Below are positions 16,549-24,934 of a stretch of 64,000 nt of DNA, piece after piece. The stretch lies in NCBI GenBank assembly GCA_025055455.1, contig JANWXD010000001.1, positions 124,001 through 188,000 of the forward strand, written 5' to 3'. The translations under genes were made by a program, and so were the position numbers. The stretch's first letter is position 1, and each line of letters starts with the position of its first letter. The notes beneath the pieces are model-generated. The model was given only the letters and a program-made list of their open reading frames with translations. It was not told the DNA's origin and ran no database searches. This DNA comes from Bryobacteraceae bacterium (GTDB taxonomy: Bacteria; Acidobacteriota; Terriglobia; Bryobacterales; Bryobacteraceae).

Positions 16549-17906
16549 TACGGAAGGCACGCGTGCTGGTGGCCGAAGACGAGGTGCAGGCCCGGGAGTC
16601 GCTGCGCGCGCTGCTCGAGGAGGAAGGCTATGAAGTGGTCACCGCGGCGGATGGCGCCGAGGCGCTGCGGCTCACCGCGGAACAGGCCGTGGATGCGATT
16701 CTGCTGGACATCCGGCTGCCGGGAAAGGACGGCCTGGCGGTGTTGCGGGAGCTGCGCAACGAGTCGCTGCCGCCTGCGGTGCTGGTCATGACGGCCTATG
16801 GGAGCAGCGCCGTGGCCATCGAGGCCATGGCGCTGGGCGCCTTCGACTACCTCACCAAGCCGGTGCACTTCGACGAACTGCGGATCCAACTGGCGCGGGC
16901 GATCGAGAACCGCCGCCGCGTCGAAGAACTGGAAGCGTACCGAGGCCGTGAGGCGGCAGCCCATCCCGCGGAGATGGTGGGCCGGTCCCCGGCGATGCAG
17001 CGGCTGTACAAGCTCATCGGTCAAGTGGCGCCCACGGATTCGACCGTGCTGATTGTGGGGGAATCCGGGACGGGGAAGGAACTGGTGGCGGAGGCGATTC
17101 ACCGGCACAGCGCTCGGGCAGGGCGCAGGCTGGTCAAGGTCAACTGTGCTGGAATTCCGGAGACGTTGCTGGAGGCGGAGCTGTTCGGTTACGAGCGAGG
17201 CGCCTTCACGGGAGCGATCCAGCGCCGCACGGGGAGGTTCGAGTTTGCTGACGGCGGAACCATCTTTCTGGACGAGATCGGCGAATTGAGCCCGGCGACG
17301 CAGGCCAAGTTGCTGCGGGTGCTGCAAGATCGGACCATTGAACGCCTAGGCTCCAACGTGCCGATTCCGCTGGACGTGCGCGTGCTGGCAGCGACGAATC
17401 AGAACCTGGAGCGGGCCGTCGAGCAGGGCCGCTTTCGCGAGGATCTGTATTACCGACTCAAAGTGATGGTGTTGCGGGTGCCGCCGCTGCGCGAGCGGAT
17501 GGAGGACCTGCCCGAGCTGGCCGAGTTCCTGTTGCGACGCTGCGCCGCGCGGTCGAAATTGCCGGTTCCAACGCTCTCACCAGAAGCGCTGGCGGCGCTC
17601 CGCGCGCGCTCCTGGCCTGGCAACGTGCGGGAACTGGAGCATTGTCTGGAACGGGCGCTGGTGCTCAGCCGTGGCGGGATCATCCTCGCCGAGCATGTGG
17701 AAGAGAAAGTGGGGTTGCAGCCGGCGGATCCGTTTTCGGCGATCCCGCTCGAAGAAGGCATGCACGAGGCGGTGCGCAAGCTGGAACGGTCCATGATCGT
17801 GCGGGCGCTGGCGGCCAGCGGGGGCAACCGGACGCGGGCCGCGGAGCTGCTGAAGATCAACCGGCGGCTCCTGTACGACAAGCTGCGGGAGTTCGGGTTG
17901 GAGTAA
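16545..17906 (+). CDS. Sigma-54-dependent response regulator, NtrC family
   Basis: A 453-residue regulator with the standard three parts. The receiver domain has VAEDE and the phospho-acceptor in LLDIRLPGKDG (about residue 55), then the MTAYG and LTKP residues. The AAA+ domain has Walker A GESGTGKE (about 172), the sigma-54 contact loop ERGAFTGA (about 217) and Walker B GGTIFLDEIGE. The C-terminal Fis-type helix-turn-helix is ALAASGGNRTRAAELLKINRRLLYDKL. The intact GAFTGA means it should activate sigma-54 promoters. It overlaps the kinase gene by 4 nt. Target genes are unknown; the nearest downstream gene is the Cys/His-rich peptide at 17986. Confidence 0.95.
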   Translation: MIRKARVLVAEDEVQARESLRALLEEEGYEVVTAADGAEALRLTAEQAVDAILLDIRLPGKDGLAVLRELRNESLPPAVLVMTAYGSSAVAIEAMALGAFDYLTKPVHFDELRIQLARAIENRRRVEELEAYRGREAAAHPAEMVGRSPAMQRLYKLIGQVAPTDSTVLIVGESGTGKELVAEAIHRHSARAGRRLVKVNCAGIPETLLEAELFGYERGAFTGAIQRRTGRFEFADGGTIFLDEIGELSPATQAKLLRVLQDRTIERLGSNVPIPLDVRVLAATNQNLERAVEQGRFREDLYYRLKVMVLRVPPLRERMEDLPELAEFLLRRCAARSKLPVPTLSPEALAALRARSWPGNVRELEHCLERALVLSRGGIILAEHVEEKVGLQPADPFSAIPLEEGMHEAVRKLERSMIVRALAASGGNRTRAAELLKINRRLLYDKLREFGLE

Positions 17907-17961
17907 AGGGGGCCGATTGGGGCTGGGGCGCGCTCGAGCTGCGCAAAACTAGAAAATCAGG

Positions 17962-17967
17962 TATGAT
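17962..17967 (+). promoter_or_regulatory. -10 box candidate of the Cys/His-rich peptide gene
   Basis: TATGAT lies 18 nt before the start codon, with a GGAG ribosome binding site 7 nt before the ATG. No convincing -35 box at normal spacing. Confidence 0.35.
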
Positions 17968-17985
17968 TATCCCTGGAGTCGCCCC

Positions 17986-18219
17986 ATGAAATGCGTGCTC
18001 TTAGCCTTGCTGCTGGCGGCCGCTCCGCCCTGGAGTGTGGCGCGGGCGCACTGCGCGCACCAACATCGGCACCACTGCCCCCATTGCGACCATCGCCCGC
18101 ACTGCCGCTGCGAGGATTGCAAGCCGACCCGCACGGACAAACGAGAGAAGGGAGACCAAGCTCTCCGAGAGCCGGCGAGTAAAAACGCTCAAGGCGGCTC
18201 ACAGAGCCAGAACCGTTAG
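17986..18219 (+). CDS. Small secreted Cys/His-rich peptide, putative metal binder
   Basis: A 77-residue product: a signal peptide (CVLLALLLAAAPPWSVARA), then a dense run of 8 histidines and 6 cysteines within about 24 residues (HCAHQHRHHCPHCDH, then HCRCEDC), then a hydrophilic, lysine-rich, probably disordered tail. GGAG is 7 nt upstream of the ATG. The CxxC-like and HxxC spacing suggests periplasmic binding of Cu, Zn or Ni, or a redox role, but I know no named family for it. It follows the NtrC-type regulator by 79 nt on the same strand and may be a target or fourth member of that locus. Two other plus-strand frames are also open here; this one is chosen for its signal peptide and ribosome binding site. 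Confidence 0.6.
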   Translation: MKCVLLALLLAAAPPWSVARAHCAHQHRHHCPHCDHRPHCRCEDCKPTRTDKREKGDQALREPASKNAQGGSQSQNR

Positions 18220-18329
18220 CCGAACAAGGGAAAGCAAGATAAGCTGCTCGCCGCGCGGATGGAGCCCGACGTTCCTGCTAGGTCGGAGGGCGTCACTTTC
18301 GGGGTTGCGTAGCCTGTCCTCGAAATTGG

Positions 18330-19406
18330 TCAGCGGCGCGCCTTGGGGGCGGGCTTGAGAGCCCGCTCGATGGCTTCCAGAGCTATGGGGGCCATGACGC
18401 GATAGCCCTTGGCGTTGGGGTGCAAACCGTCGTCGGAGAGGCTGGCCTCGAGCATGCCCGCCGAGTCCACCATCTTGGAGTAATAATCCACATAAACGAA
18501 GTTACGTTGTTTGCAAAATCGTTCCAGCCACTGATTCAGGGCGCGAATCGTGGCGGGTGGGCGACGCCGCGTCTGCTCGTACTGCGGGTCGGCATCCTTG
18601 TGATAGTCGCTGACGGGCAACAGGGATGCGAATAACGGCCGGATACCATGAGCCACCGCTAAGTCAGCGATCATCGTGAGATTGTTCTGGATGACATTCA
18701 CGGGCACGCCGCGCGCAATGTCGTTGGTCCCCGCCAGGATCAGTACGGCCGCAGGTTTGAGGTCCAGCACGTCCGCCTTCATGCGGCCCAGCATCTCCCC
18801 GGTGATTTGACCGCTGATGCCCCGGTTGACGAAATCGCGGTCCGGAAAGTACTCGTGAAGCCGCCAGCCGTCGGTGATGGAGTCGCCCAGGAAGACGACG
18901 CGCGGCTTGCCCGGCGCCGGCGGTCCGAGTTTGGCGTTGGCTTCGGCATAGCGGCGGAGATTGTCTCGATCGGGATTGCGGAGCTGGGCCTCTTTGCGTT
19001 CGAGCAAGGCCTGGAAGTGGGCCTCGAGGCGTTCGGCCGCTTCTCGCAGCTCGAGAAACTGCCGGCGGGCTTCTTCCGGAAGGGGGAACGGCTTGGGGGC
19101 GGCGTCGGCCACGGCGAGGTAGGCGCGGAGATTATGGAGAAAGCGGTAGGTCAGCGCGGCGTTCTGCGCCGCGCCTGGCGTATCGCGCATGGTGGCGAGC
19201 ACTTGCCGGGCGTTTTCGGCCAGGGGCGCCCCGGCGCGCCCCAGCTCCGGCGCCGCCACGCGCGTGGAATCCATGCGCTGGACGGCGCGGTCGAGCAGCG
19301 CGAGAACGTCGCGGTTCGGGAGCCAGGCATTTTGCTGGGCGCGCGCGGCGGACCACGGCCGCACGGCCAGCAGAATGCCGAAAACCAGGCCGATGCGGAG
19401 CGCCAT
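18330..19406 (-). CDS. Secreted SGNH/GDSL-family hydrolase with N-terminal helical domain
   Basis: A 358-residue protein with a signal peptide (LVFGILLAVRPWSAARA). The first ~150 mature residues are helical and charged, with no recognised family. The C-terminal SGNH domain has block I VFLGDSITDGW (nucleophile Ser), block II GISGQ, block III ILAGTNDIA and block V SDDGLHPNAKGY (catalytic Asp/His). Such enzymes are esterases or deacetylases, often of acetylated polysaccharides. Upstream, TACACT is followed by 7 nt (ggggagg) and the ATG, so the transcript may be leaderless, or GGGGAGG may act too close as a ribosome site. Converges with the Cys/His-peptide gene; the gap 18220-18329 shows no clear terminator. 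Confidence 0.88.
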   Translation of the reverse strand: MALRIGLVFGILLAVRPWSAARAQQNAWLPNRDVLALLDRAVQRMDSTRVAAPELGRAGAPLAENARQVLATMRDTPGAAQNAALTYRFLHNLRAYLAVADAAPKPFPLPEEARRQFLELREAAERLEAHFQALLERKEAQLRNPDRDNLRRYAEANAKLGPPAPGKPRVVFLGDSITDGWRLHEYFPDRDFVNRGISGQITGEMLGRMKADVLDLKPAAVLILAGTNDIARGVPVNVIQNNLTMIADLAVAHGIRPLFASLLPVSDYHKDADPQYEQTRRRPPATIRALNQWLERFCKQRNFVYVDYYSKMVDSAGMLEASLSDDGLHPNAKGYRVMAPIALEAIERALKPAPKARR

Positions 19407-19552
19407 CCTCCCCAGTGTATCAGCGGGGCGCGGACCGTTCGGCCGGTTTCTGGCGCGGTCCGGGACGGTGACGGAACCGTTCGCTTGACGGCTACTGGAA
19501 ATAAAAAGATCTTAAGTTATGATATTCCCGAAAAACGCGGCACGGCGGCGCC

Positions 19553-22500
19553 ATGGCCATCCACCTCGGGCTGGACATCGGAGCGGTCAGTCTCAAGCTG
19601 GCTGCCTTGGGCCGCGCCGAGGACCGGGCCGTGCTGGCCGCGGCGGCACGAAAAGGTTCCACGTTCCGGCTGCTGGAATCGAACGGTCGGCCGCTCGTGG
19701 TTTCCGAATACCGGCGGATCGCCGGCAGTCCCATCCAGGCCACATTTGACCTGCTGCAAGAGTTTTACGAGTGCGTTCCGGAGCAGGAAATCGAAGGCAT
19801 CCGGATCACGGGCTCGGGCAGCCGCACCATCGCCCGCATCCTGGGCCTCTGTATCGAGAACGAGTTCAAGGCCATCGCCCGCATGGTTTCGTCCTTCTAT
19901 CCGCAGGTGCGGACGATCTTCGAGATCGGGGGCGAGAGTTCGAAGTACCTGCGTCTGGAGCCGCAGCCGGAAACAGGGGACTGCGGCATCGCGGACTACG
20001 ACCGCAGCGGGGAGTGCGCGGCCGGCACCGGTTCGTTCCTCGACCAACAAGCGCTGCGCATGAACTATTCCGTCGAAGAGGTGGGGGCGGTGGCGGGCGC
20101 CGCCGGCTGCGCGGCGCGGATCGCGGGACGCTGCTCGGTGTTCGCCAAGTCCGACATGATCCACGCGCAACAAAAAGGCTATACGCCGGGGGAAATCCTG
20201 CGAGGCCTTTGCGACGCGGTGGCGCGGAACTACAAGGCCAGCGTCGTGAAAGGCCGGCCGGTCCTTCCTCCGGTCGCCTTCATCGGGGCCGTTTCGCAAA
20301 ACAGCGGCGTGGTGCGGGCGTTGCGCGAAGCCTTCGGACTCCAAGAGCCGGAGTTGTTTGTTCCGGAACTGTACGCCTGGTGCGGCGCGATCGGCGCCGC
20401 CCTCCTCGAAGCGGGTGCACGGCGCAAGCGCTCCTTCGGCGACATCCACCGCCTCCACCAGCAGGAGGCCGAAAGCCGCCCGCGCGATGCCGTGCCGCTT
20501 TCGATGGCGAATGTGGTGCTGCTGCGGGACCGGATAGTGCCCTATGCGCCCCCGCCGGGAAACGGCCCCATACCCGCGTACCTGGGAATTGACATCGGCT
20601 CGGTCTCGACCAACCTGGCAGCGGTGGACGAGTTCGGCCAGGTAATCCATGACGTGTATTTGCGCACCGCCGGCCGGCCCATCGAGGCCGTGCAGCAGGG
20701 TCTGCGCGAAATCCGGGAGCGCTGGGGTCATCGGCTGGAAATCCGCGGCGTGGGAACCACCGGATCGGGGCGCGAACTGATCGCCGAATTGGTCGGTGCC
20801 GATGTGGTCAACGACGAGATCACCGCCCACAAGACCGGCGCCATGCACGTGAGCACGACCCTCGGCCGCGAGACGGTGGACACCATCTTCGAAATCGGCG
20901 GGCAGGACTCGAAATTCATCGCCATCGAAAACGGAGTCGTGGTGGACTTTGCCATGAACGAGGCGTGCGCGGCCGGCACCGGGTCCTTCCTAGAAGAGCA
21001 GGCGGAAAAGCTCGGCGTCAGCATCCAGGGCGAATTTGCCCGGCTGGCGCTGTCGGCGCCGGCCCCGACGCGGCTCGGCGAGCGCTGCACGGTGTTCATG
21101 GAGCGTGACCTAACAGCTTGGCTCCACAAAGGCGAGACCGTACCGAACCTGCTCGCCGGCCTGGCCTATTCCATCGCACTTAATTACCTCAACCGGGTGG
21201 TGCGGGGCCGGCGCATCGGTAACGTGATTTACTTCCAGGGAGGCACGGCCTACAACGATGCCGTGGCGGCGGCCTTCGCTGGGCTGCTCGGAAAGAAGAT
21301 CACCGTGCCACCGTACAACGGCGTTATGGGGGCGATCGGCATGGCGCTCATCGCGCGCCAGTGGCATCTGGCCACCGGCGCCAGGACGAAGTTCCGCGGC
21401 TACGATTTGTCGCGGCTGGAAATGAAGACGCGGGACTTTGTATGCAAAGGCTGCTCGAACCACTGCGACATTAAAGAGTTCACGATCGAGGGGCAAAAAA
21501 GTTACTGGGGTGATAAGTGTTCGGATCGGTTTCGCAAGCCCTCGGCGACGGGAAGGAAGCCCGTGATCGAAGATCTGTTCGAGTTCCGCGAGAAACTGGT
21601 GGCGGAACTGACGGCGGACCGCGCGACGAGGGGGCCGCGCATCGGAATTCCCCGCGCCATGTCCACCTTCGAGCGGCAACCCTTTTGGCACCGCTATTTC
21701 ACGGAACTGGGCTGGGAGGTGGTGCTTTCTCCTCCCACGGATCCGAAGATCGCCGCTCGGGGCGTCGAGCTGGCTCTGGCGCAGCCCTGTTATCCGGTGC
21801 AGGTGGCCCACGGCCATGTGGCGGCGCTGGCGGAGATGGACGTGGACTACATTCTGGCGCCGAACATGCTCGACGCCGAGTCCGAGGACGACCGGGTTGC
21901 CCACTTCTGCCCGTGGAATCAGACGCTGCCGTTCGTGCTCCGCACCGCGCCGGGTTTGGAGGAACACGCCCACAAATTTCTGATTCCGACGATGCACTTC
22001 CAGCTGGGGCGCGAGTACGTCAAGAAGGCCTTGGCCGAGGTCGTGCGGCGGCTGGGCGTTTCGCGGCGCGCCAGCGACCGGGCCGTGGACGCCGCCTACG
22101 CCGTCCAGCGGCAGTTTCAGGACCGCCTGCTGGAGGCCGGGCGGCAGGCCCTGGAAACGCTGGACCGCTGGGGCGAGCCGGGTCTGATCCTCGTAGGCCG
22201 GGGCTATAACATCTACGACCGCAACGTGAACTGCGACATCCCGCGCAAGTTGAGGCACCGCTACGGCGCTAATGTGATCCCGATCGATTTTCTCGTCACA
22301 GGACGGGAACCGGTCAACGACCTACATCCGAACATGTATTGGTCGTCCGGCCGCAAGATTCTGGCGGTCGCGCGCCTGGCCGCCTCGCGTCCCAACTTAC
22401 ACTTGATTTACATTTCGAACTTCAAATGCGGGCCGGATTCCTACATCAAGCATTTCGCCCGCGAGGCGGCGGGGGCACCTTATCTGGTGCTGCAGTTTGA

Positions 22501-22618
22501 CGGGCACGGCAACGACGCCGGCTACATGACCCGCTGCGAAGCGTACCTGGACAGCAAAGGGATCCTGCGCTGTTATCGGAGTGTGGGCGCCGCGCACGCC
22601 GCCGGAGGGCCGCAATGA
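19553..22618 (+). CDS. 2-hydroxyacyl-CoA dehydratase activase-related ATPase (BadF/BadG/BcrA/BcrD type, double domain)
   Basis: A 1021-residue cytoplasmic protein. It has two ASKHA ATPase domains, LGLDIGAVSLKL (near the N-terminus) and LGIDIGSVSTNLAAVD (about 342). Each is followed by its own GGESSKY or GGQDSKF and a CAAGTGSF motif (about 154 and 471), whose cysteine holds the [4Fe-4S] cluster in true activators. A CKGCSNHCDI cluster near 630 and a DUF2229-like C-terminal domain (IGIPRAMSTFERQPFWHRYF, LAQPCYPVQVAHGH) follow. Activators use ATP to inject an electron into 2-hydroxyacyl-CoA dehydratases or benzoyl-CoA reductase. No dehydratase subunits are in the window. The next gene overlaps by ATGA and appears to be the missing C-terminal part found fused in longer homologues. 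Substrate unknown. Confidence 0.87.
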   Translation: MAIHLGLDIGAVSLKLAALGRAEDRAVLAAAARKGSTFRLLESNGRPLVVSEYRRIAGSPIQATFDLLQEFYECVPEQEIEGIRITGSGSRTIARILGLCIENEFKAIARMVSSFYPQVRTIFEIGGESSKYLRLEPQPETGDCGIADYDRSGECAAGTGSFLDQQALRMNYSVEEVGAVAGAAGCAARIAGRCSVFAKSDMIHAQQKGYTPGEILRGLCDAVARNYKASVVKGRPVLPPVAFIGAVSQNSGVVRALREAFGLQEPELFVPELYAWCGAIGAALLEAGARRKRSFGDIHRLHQQEAESRPRDAVPLSMANVVLLRDRIVPYAPPPGNGPIPAYLGIDIGSVSTNLAAVDEFGQVIHDVYLRTAGRPIEAVQQGLREIRERWGHRLEIRGVGTTGSGRELIAELVGADVVNDEITAHKTGAMHVSTTLGRETVDTIFEIGGQDSKFIAIENGVVVDFAMNEACAAGTGSFLEEQAEKLGVSIQGEFARLALSAPAPTRLGERCTVFMERDLTAWLHKGETVPNLLAGLAYSIALNYLNRVVRGRRIGNVIYFQGGTAYNDAVAAAFAGLLGKKITVPPYNGVMGAIGMALIARQWHLATGARTKFRGYDLSRLEMKTRDFVCKGCSNHCDIKEFTIEGQKSYWGDKCSDRFRKPSATGRKPVIEDLFEFREKLVAELTADRATRGPRIGIPRAMSTFERQPFWHRYFTELGWEVVLSPPTDPKIAARGVELALAQPCYPVQVAHGHVAALAEMDVDYILAPNMLDAESEDDRVAHFCPWNQTLPFVLRTAPGLEEHAHKFLIPTMHFQLGREYVKKALAEVVRRLGVSRRASDRAVDAAYAVQRQFQDRLLEAGRQALETLDRWGEPGLILVGRGYNIYDRNVNCDIPRKLRHRYGANVIPIDFLVTGREPVNDLHPNMYWSSGRKILAVARLAASRPNLHLIYISNFKCGPDSYIKHFAREAAGAPYLVLQFDGHGNDAGYMTRCEAYLDSKGILRCYRSVGAAHAAGGPQ

Positions 22619-23904
22619 GCGCGGCAAGGCCAAGGCCGGTGACGCAGAGCGGGGCGGGACCGTACGGCGGCAAGAGGGTGTACATCCCTGCGATGGCTTA
22701 CGGGAGCGCCCGGGCGTTTGCCGCGGCATTCCGGGCCATCGGCATTGACGCCGACATCCTGCCGCCGTCGGATGAGCGCACGCGAGAGCTGGGAGCTCGG
22801 CACACGTCCGGAGACGAGTGCTATCCGGCCAAAGTCACGGTGGGCGACTTCATGAAGTTGCTGGAATCGCCGGGCATTGATCCCGCGCGCATCGTGCTGT
22901 TCCTGCCCACCGCCGACGGGCCGTGCCGCTTCGGACAGTATGCGCCGTACCTCAAGCGGGTGCTGGCGCAGAACGGATACACCGCAACGGAGGTCATCTC
23001 TCCGTCGAGCGACAACGCCTATGAAGAACTGGGAGAGCTGGCGCGACCTTTCGTGCGCACCGGCTGGCGTGCGATCGTGGCGGCGGATATTCTCCAGAAA
23101 CTCCTCCTCAAGTACCGGCCGCACGAACGGAACAAAGGGGAGACCGAGGCAGTCTACGAGGAGTGTCTGAACGATCTGTGCGCGACCATTGAGCGCGCGC
23201 CGGTGGACCCGCCGGTCCAGTTATGTGCGATCCGGGCCGCGTTGGTGCGCTGCCGGGACCGGTTTCGCGCCATCCCCGTGAGCCGCGATCCTGCCTCACC
23301 CCTCATCGGAGTCGTGGGCGAGATCTTCTGCCGGCTGCACACCTTTTCCAACGAGGATCTGGTCCGGCGGCTGGAGGGCTACGGGGCCGAGGCCTGGCTG
23401 TCGGACATCAGCGAATGGATTTGGTACACCAACGCCGAACGGGTTCGCAAACTGAAGCTCATGGGAAGGCGGTGGTCCCGAGCAGCGCTGGGTGCGTGGA
23501 TTCGCTGGAAAGTCCAGCAACGCGACGAGCAAGCGCTGCTCGAGCCGTTTCGGCAGGATTTCGCGGGCTATGAGGAGCCGGACATACGCGAAGTTCTCAC
23601 GAACGCGCGGCCGTATCTGCCGCCAGACGGGGCCATGGGCGAAATGGTCCTCAACGTAGGCAAGGTCGTCTACCTAGCGAAAAAAGGCGTGGATGGAATC
23701 ATCGATATCAGTCCGTTCACGTGCATGAACGGAATCGTTTCGGAAGCAATCTATCCGCGCCTGAGCCGGGATCTGGGCGGAATCCCGATCCGCAATTTCT
23801 ACTTCGATGGAACCCAGTCCGACCTGGACCGCGATCTGGGAGTCTATCTGGAGCTGGTGCGGACTTATCAAAAGCGCAAGCCGTATCTTCGCCGCCGATC
23901 GTAG
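22615..23904 (+). CDS. CoA activase-associated protein (C-terminal half of dehydratase-activase homologues, DUF2229/HgdB-like)
   Basis: A 429-residue protein starting inside the stop of the upstream activase (ATGA). It contains TSGDECYPAKVTVGDFM, GPCRFGQYAPYL and near the end ISPFTCMNGIVSEAIYP, then FYFDGTQSDLD. These conserved cysteine segments resemble the HgdB/BcrC-like iron-sulphur domains found at the C-terminal end of ~1400-residue activase proteins. It presumably forms a complex with the double-ATPase protein, carrying one or more [4Fe-4S] clusters. The reaction is unknown, and the family is often labelled only acyl-CoA dehydratase activase-related. Confidence 0.78.
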   Translation: MSAARPRPVTQSGAGPYGGKRVYIPAMAYGSARAFAAAFRAIGIDADILPPSDERTRELGARHTSGDECYPAKVTVGDFMKLLESPGIDPARIVLFLPTADGPCRFGQYAPYLKRVLAQNGYTATEVISPSSDNAYEELGELARPFVRTGWRAIVAADILQKLLLKYRPHERNKGETEAVYEECLNDLCATIERAPVDPPVQLCAIRAALVRCRDRFRAIPVSRDPASPLIGVVGEIFCRLHTFSNEDLVRRLEGYGAEAWLSDISEWIWYTNAERVRKLKLMGRRWSRAALGAWIRWKVQQRDEQALLEPFRQDFAGYEEPDIREVLTNARPYLPPDGAMGEMVLNVGKVVYLAKKGVDGIIDISPFTCMNGIVSEAIYPRLSRDLGGIPIRNFYFDGTQSDLDRDLGVYLELVRTYQKRKPYLRRRS

Positions 23905-24065
23905 AGGCGGACTGCGGCGTGACCCGCCGGTCCCTCGGGTGTCACAACGCCACCCGGACGGCGCCTCCTCGCAGGCACGACCTGACTCGGCCCACGTATT
24001 CGGAGCGCTGCAGGTTGTGGGCCGGTTCCGCCCTTTGCTAGTAACCGCCTGCCAAGGCGAGAACG

Positions 24066-24578
24066 TCAGCGTTGTAACTCTTTGAGGACAGCCTCGGTAC
24101 CGCCCCGGCCAACAACATTTTGAGGTGGTCTCGTGCAATCCTTACACCGTCACGGTAGCCCTGAAAGTGCAGACTGAATTTTTATTCGTCCGGACCCCAT
24201 TCGGTTTGGTCGGCGAAACGGACGTAGTCGATCCAGGCCCGCACCGGTCGAGCGTCTAGAGGCGCTGGCGCTGGGTTCACCTCCCACTGAGCGCGCGGTT
24301 CAGCCAACATATTGCTGTGCACCATGTCGGCGCCCTCGCTCATGGTAGCGATGCTCAAAGAGCCACCGCGGCCCTCGAAGTAGCCTTACGGCTACCGCTT
24401 CGAGCGCCTTGTCGGAGTGATTCTGAAACGTCATGGTGAAGTGGGGGGGTCCCGTTGAGTGAAACGATCTCAGCCTTCACTATGATCATCGGGCAGTGTC
24501 TGCCCGGTTAGCACCGAGACCCTCTAACGGAAGGAGACCCGCCAAGCCCAGCGCGAAGGGCACAGCACCTTTCCACAT
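24066..24578 (-). pseudogene. Decayed small secreted-protein gene (frameshifted, with stop)
   Basis: No intact ORF, but pieces of one protein can be followed on the minus strand across frames. Starting at an ATG at 24578 there is a signal-peptide-like MWKGAVPFALGLAGLLPLEG. A frameshift near 24488 leads to IIVKAEIVSLNGTP. A 7-C homopolymer (24443-24449) shifts to HFTMTFQNHSDKALEAVAVR (24384-24443). One extra base (24383) leads to YFEGRGGSLSIATMSEG and on to WIDYVRFADQTEWGPDE, then TAA at 24182. After that stop the same frame continues KFSLHFQGYRDGVRIARDHLKMLL, and a last shift gives GGTEAVLKELQR with TGA at 24066. The DYV-FAD-T-WGPD pattern is familiar from small hypothetical secreted proteins of Acidobacteria. 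About 170 residues originally, with at least four frameshifts and one nonsense codon. The flanks 23905-24065 and 24579-24934 hold nothing I can identify. Confidence 0.75.
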
Positions 24579-24934
24579 ACAGTTGTTCCATTCTGGCAGA
24601 GTTGTAACAACGCCGACATCCGTCGATGGAGTTCCGGTATCTGCCTTGGCACGAACCCCAGCGGATGCAAAGCCAACTCCCGGAGCTACAGACGGCCGAG
24701 CACCAAATAAAGCAATCGCAAGTCGCAACAAGGGCACTGTCCGCCGCGCCCGTCGGCGCGGCAATACCGTGTGAGCACTTGGCCCCGGCTTCAGACGCCT
24801 CCGCCGCTCCCGCTCGGTCTCCGTCCCGCACCGAGCCCCCTACCGCCGCACATCTATACCCGCCCCTTGGAGCTCGCTCTGCGGGCGCCTCTTCCACCTG
24901 ATCCGTATCGCCGTAGAATTTCAGACAGGCCCCC

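Noticed and set aside
17915-17945. Sigma-54 promoter (GG-N10-GC) before the Cys/His peptide gene
   Set aside because: TGGGGCGCGCTCGAGCTGC gives GG-N10-GC but matches the rest of the consensus poorly, and such spacing is frequent in GC-rich DNA.
19517-20848. 443-codon minus-strand ORF
   Set aside because: Antisense to the activase-like ATPase; Asp/His/Arg-rich shadow typical of high-GC DNA.
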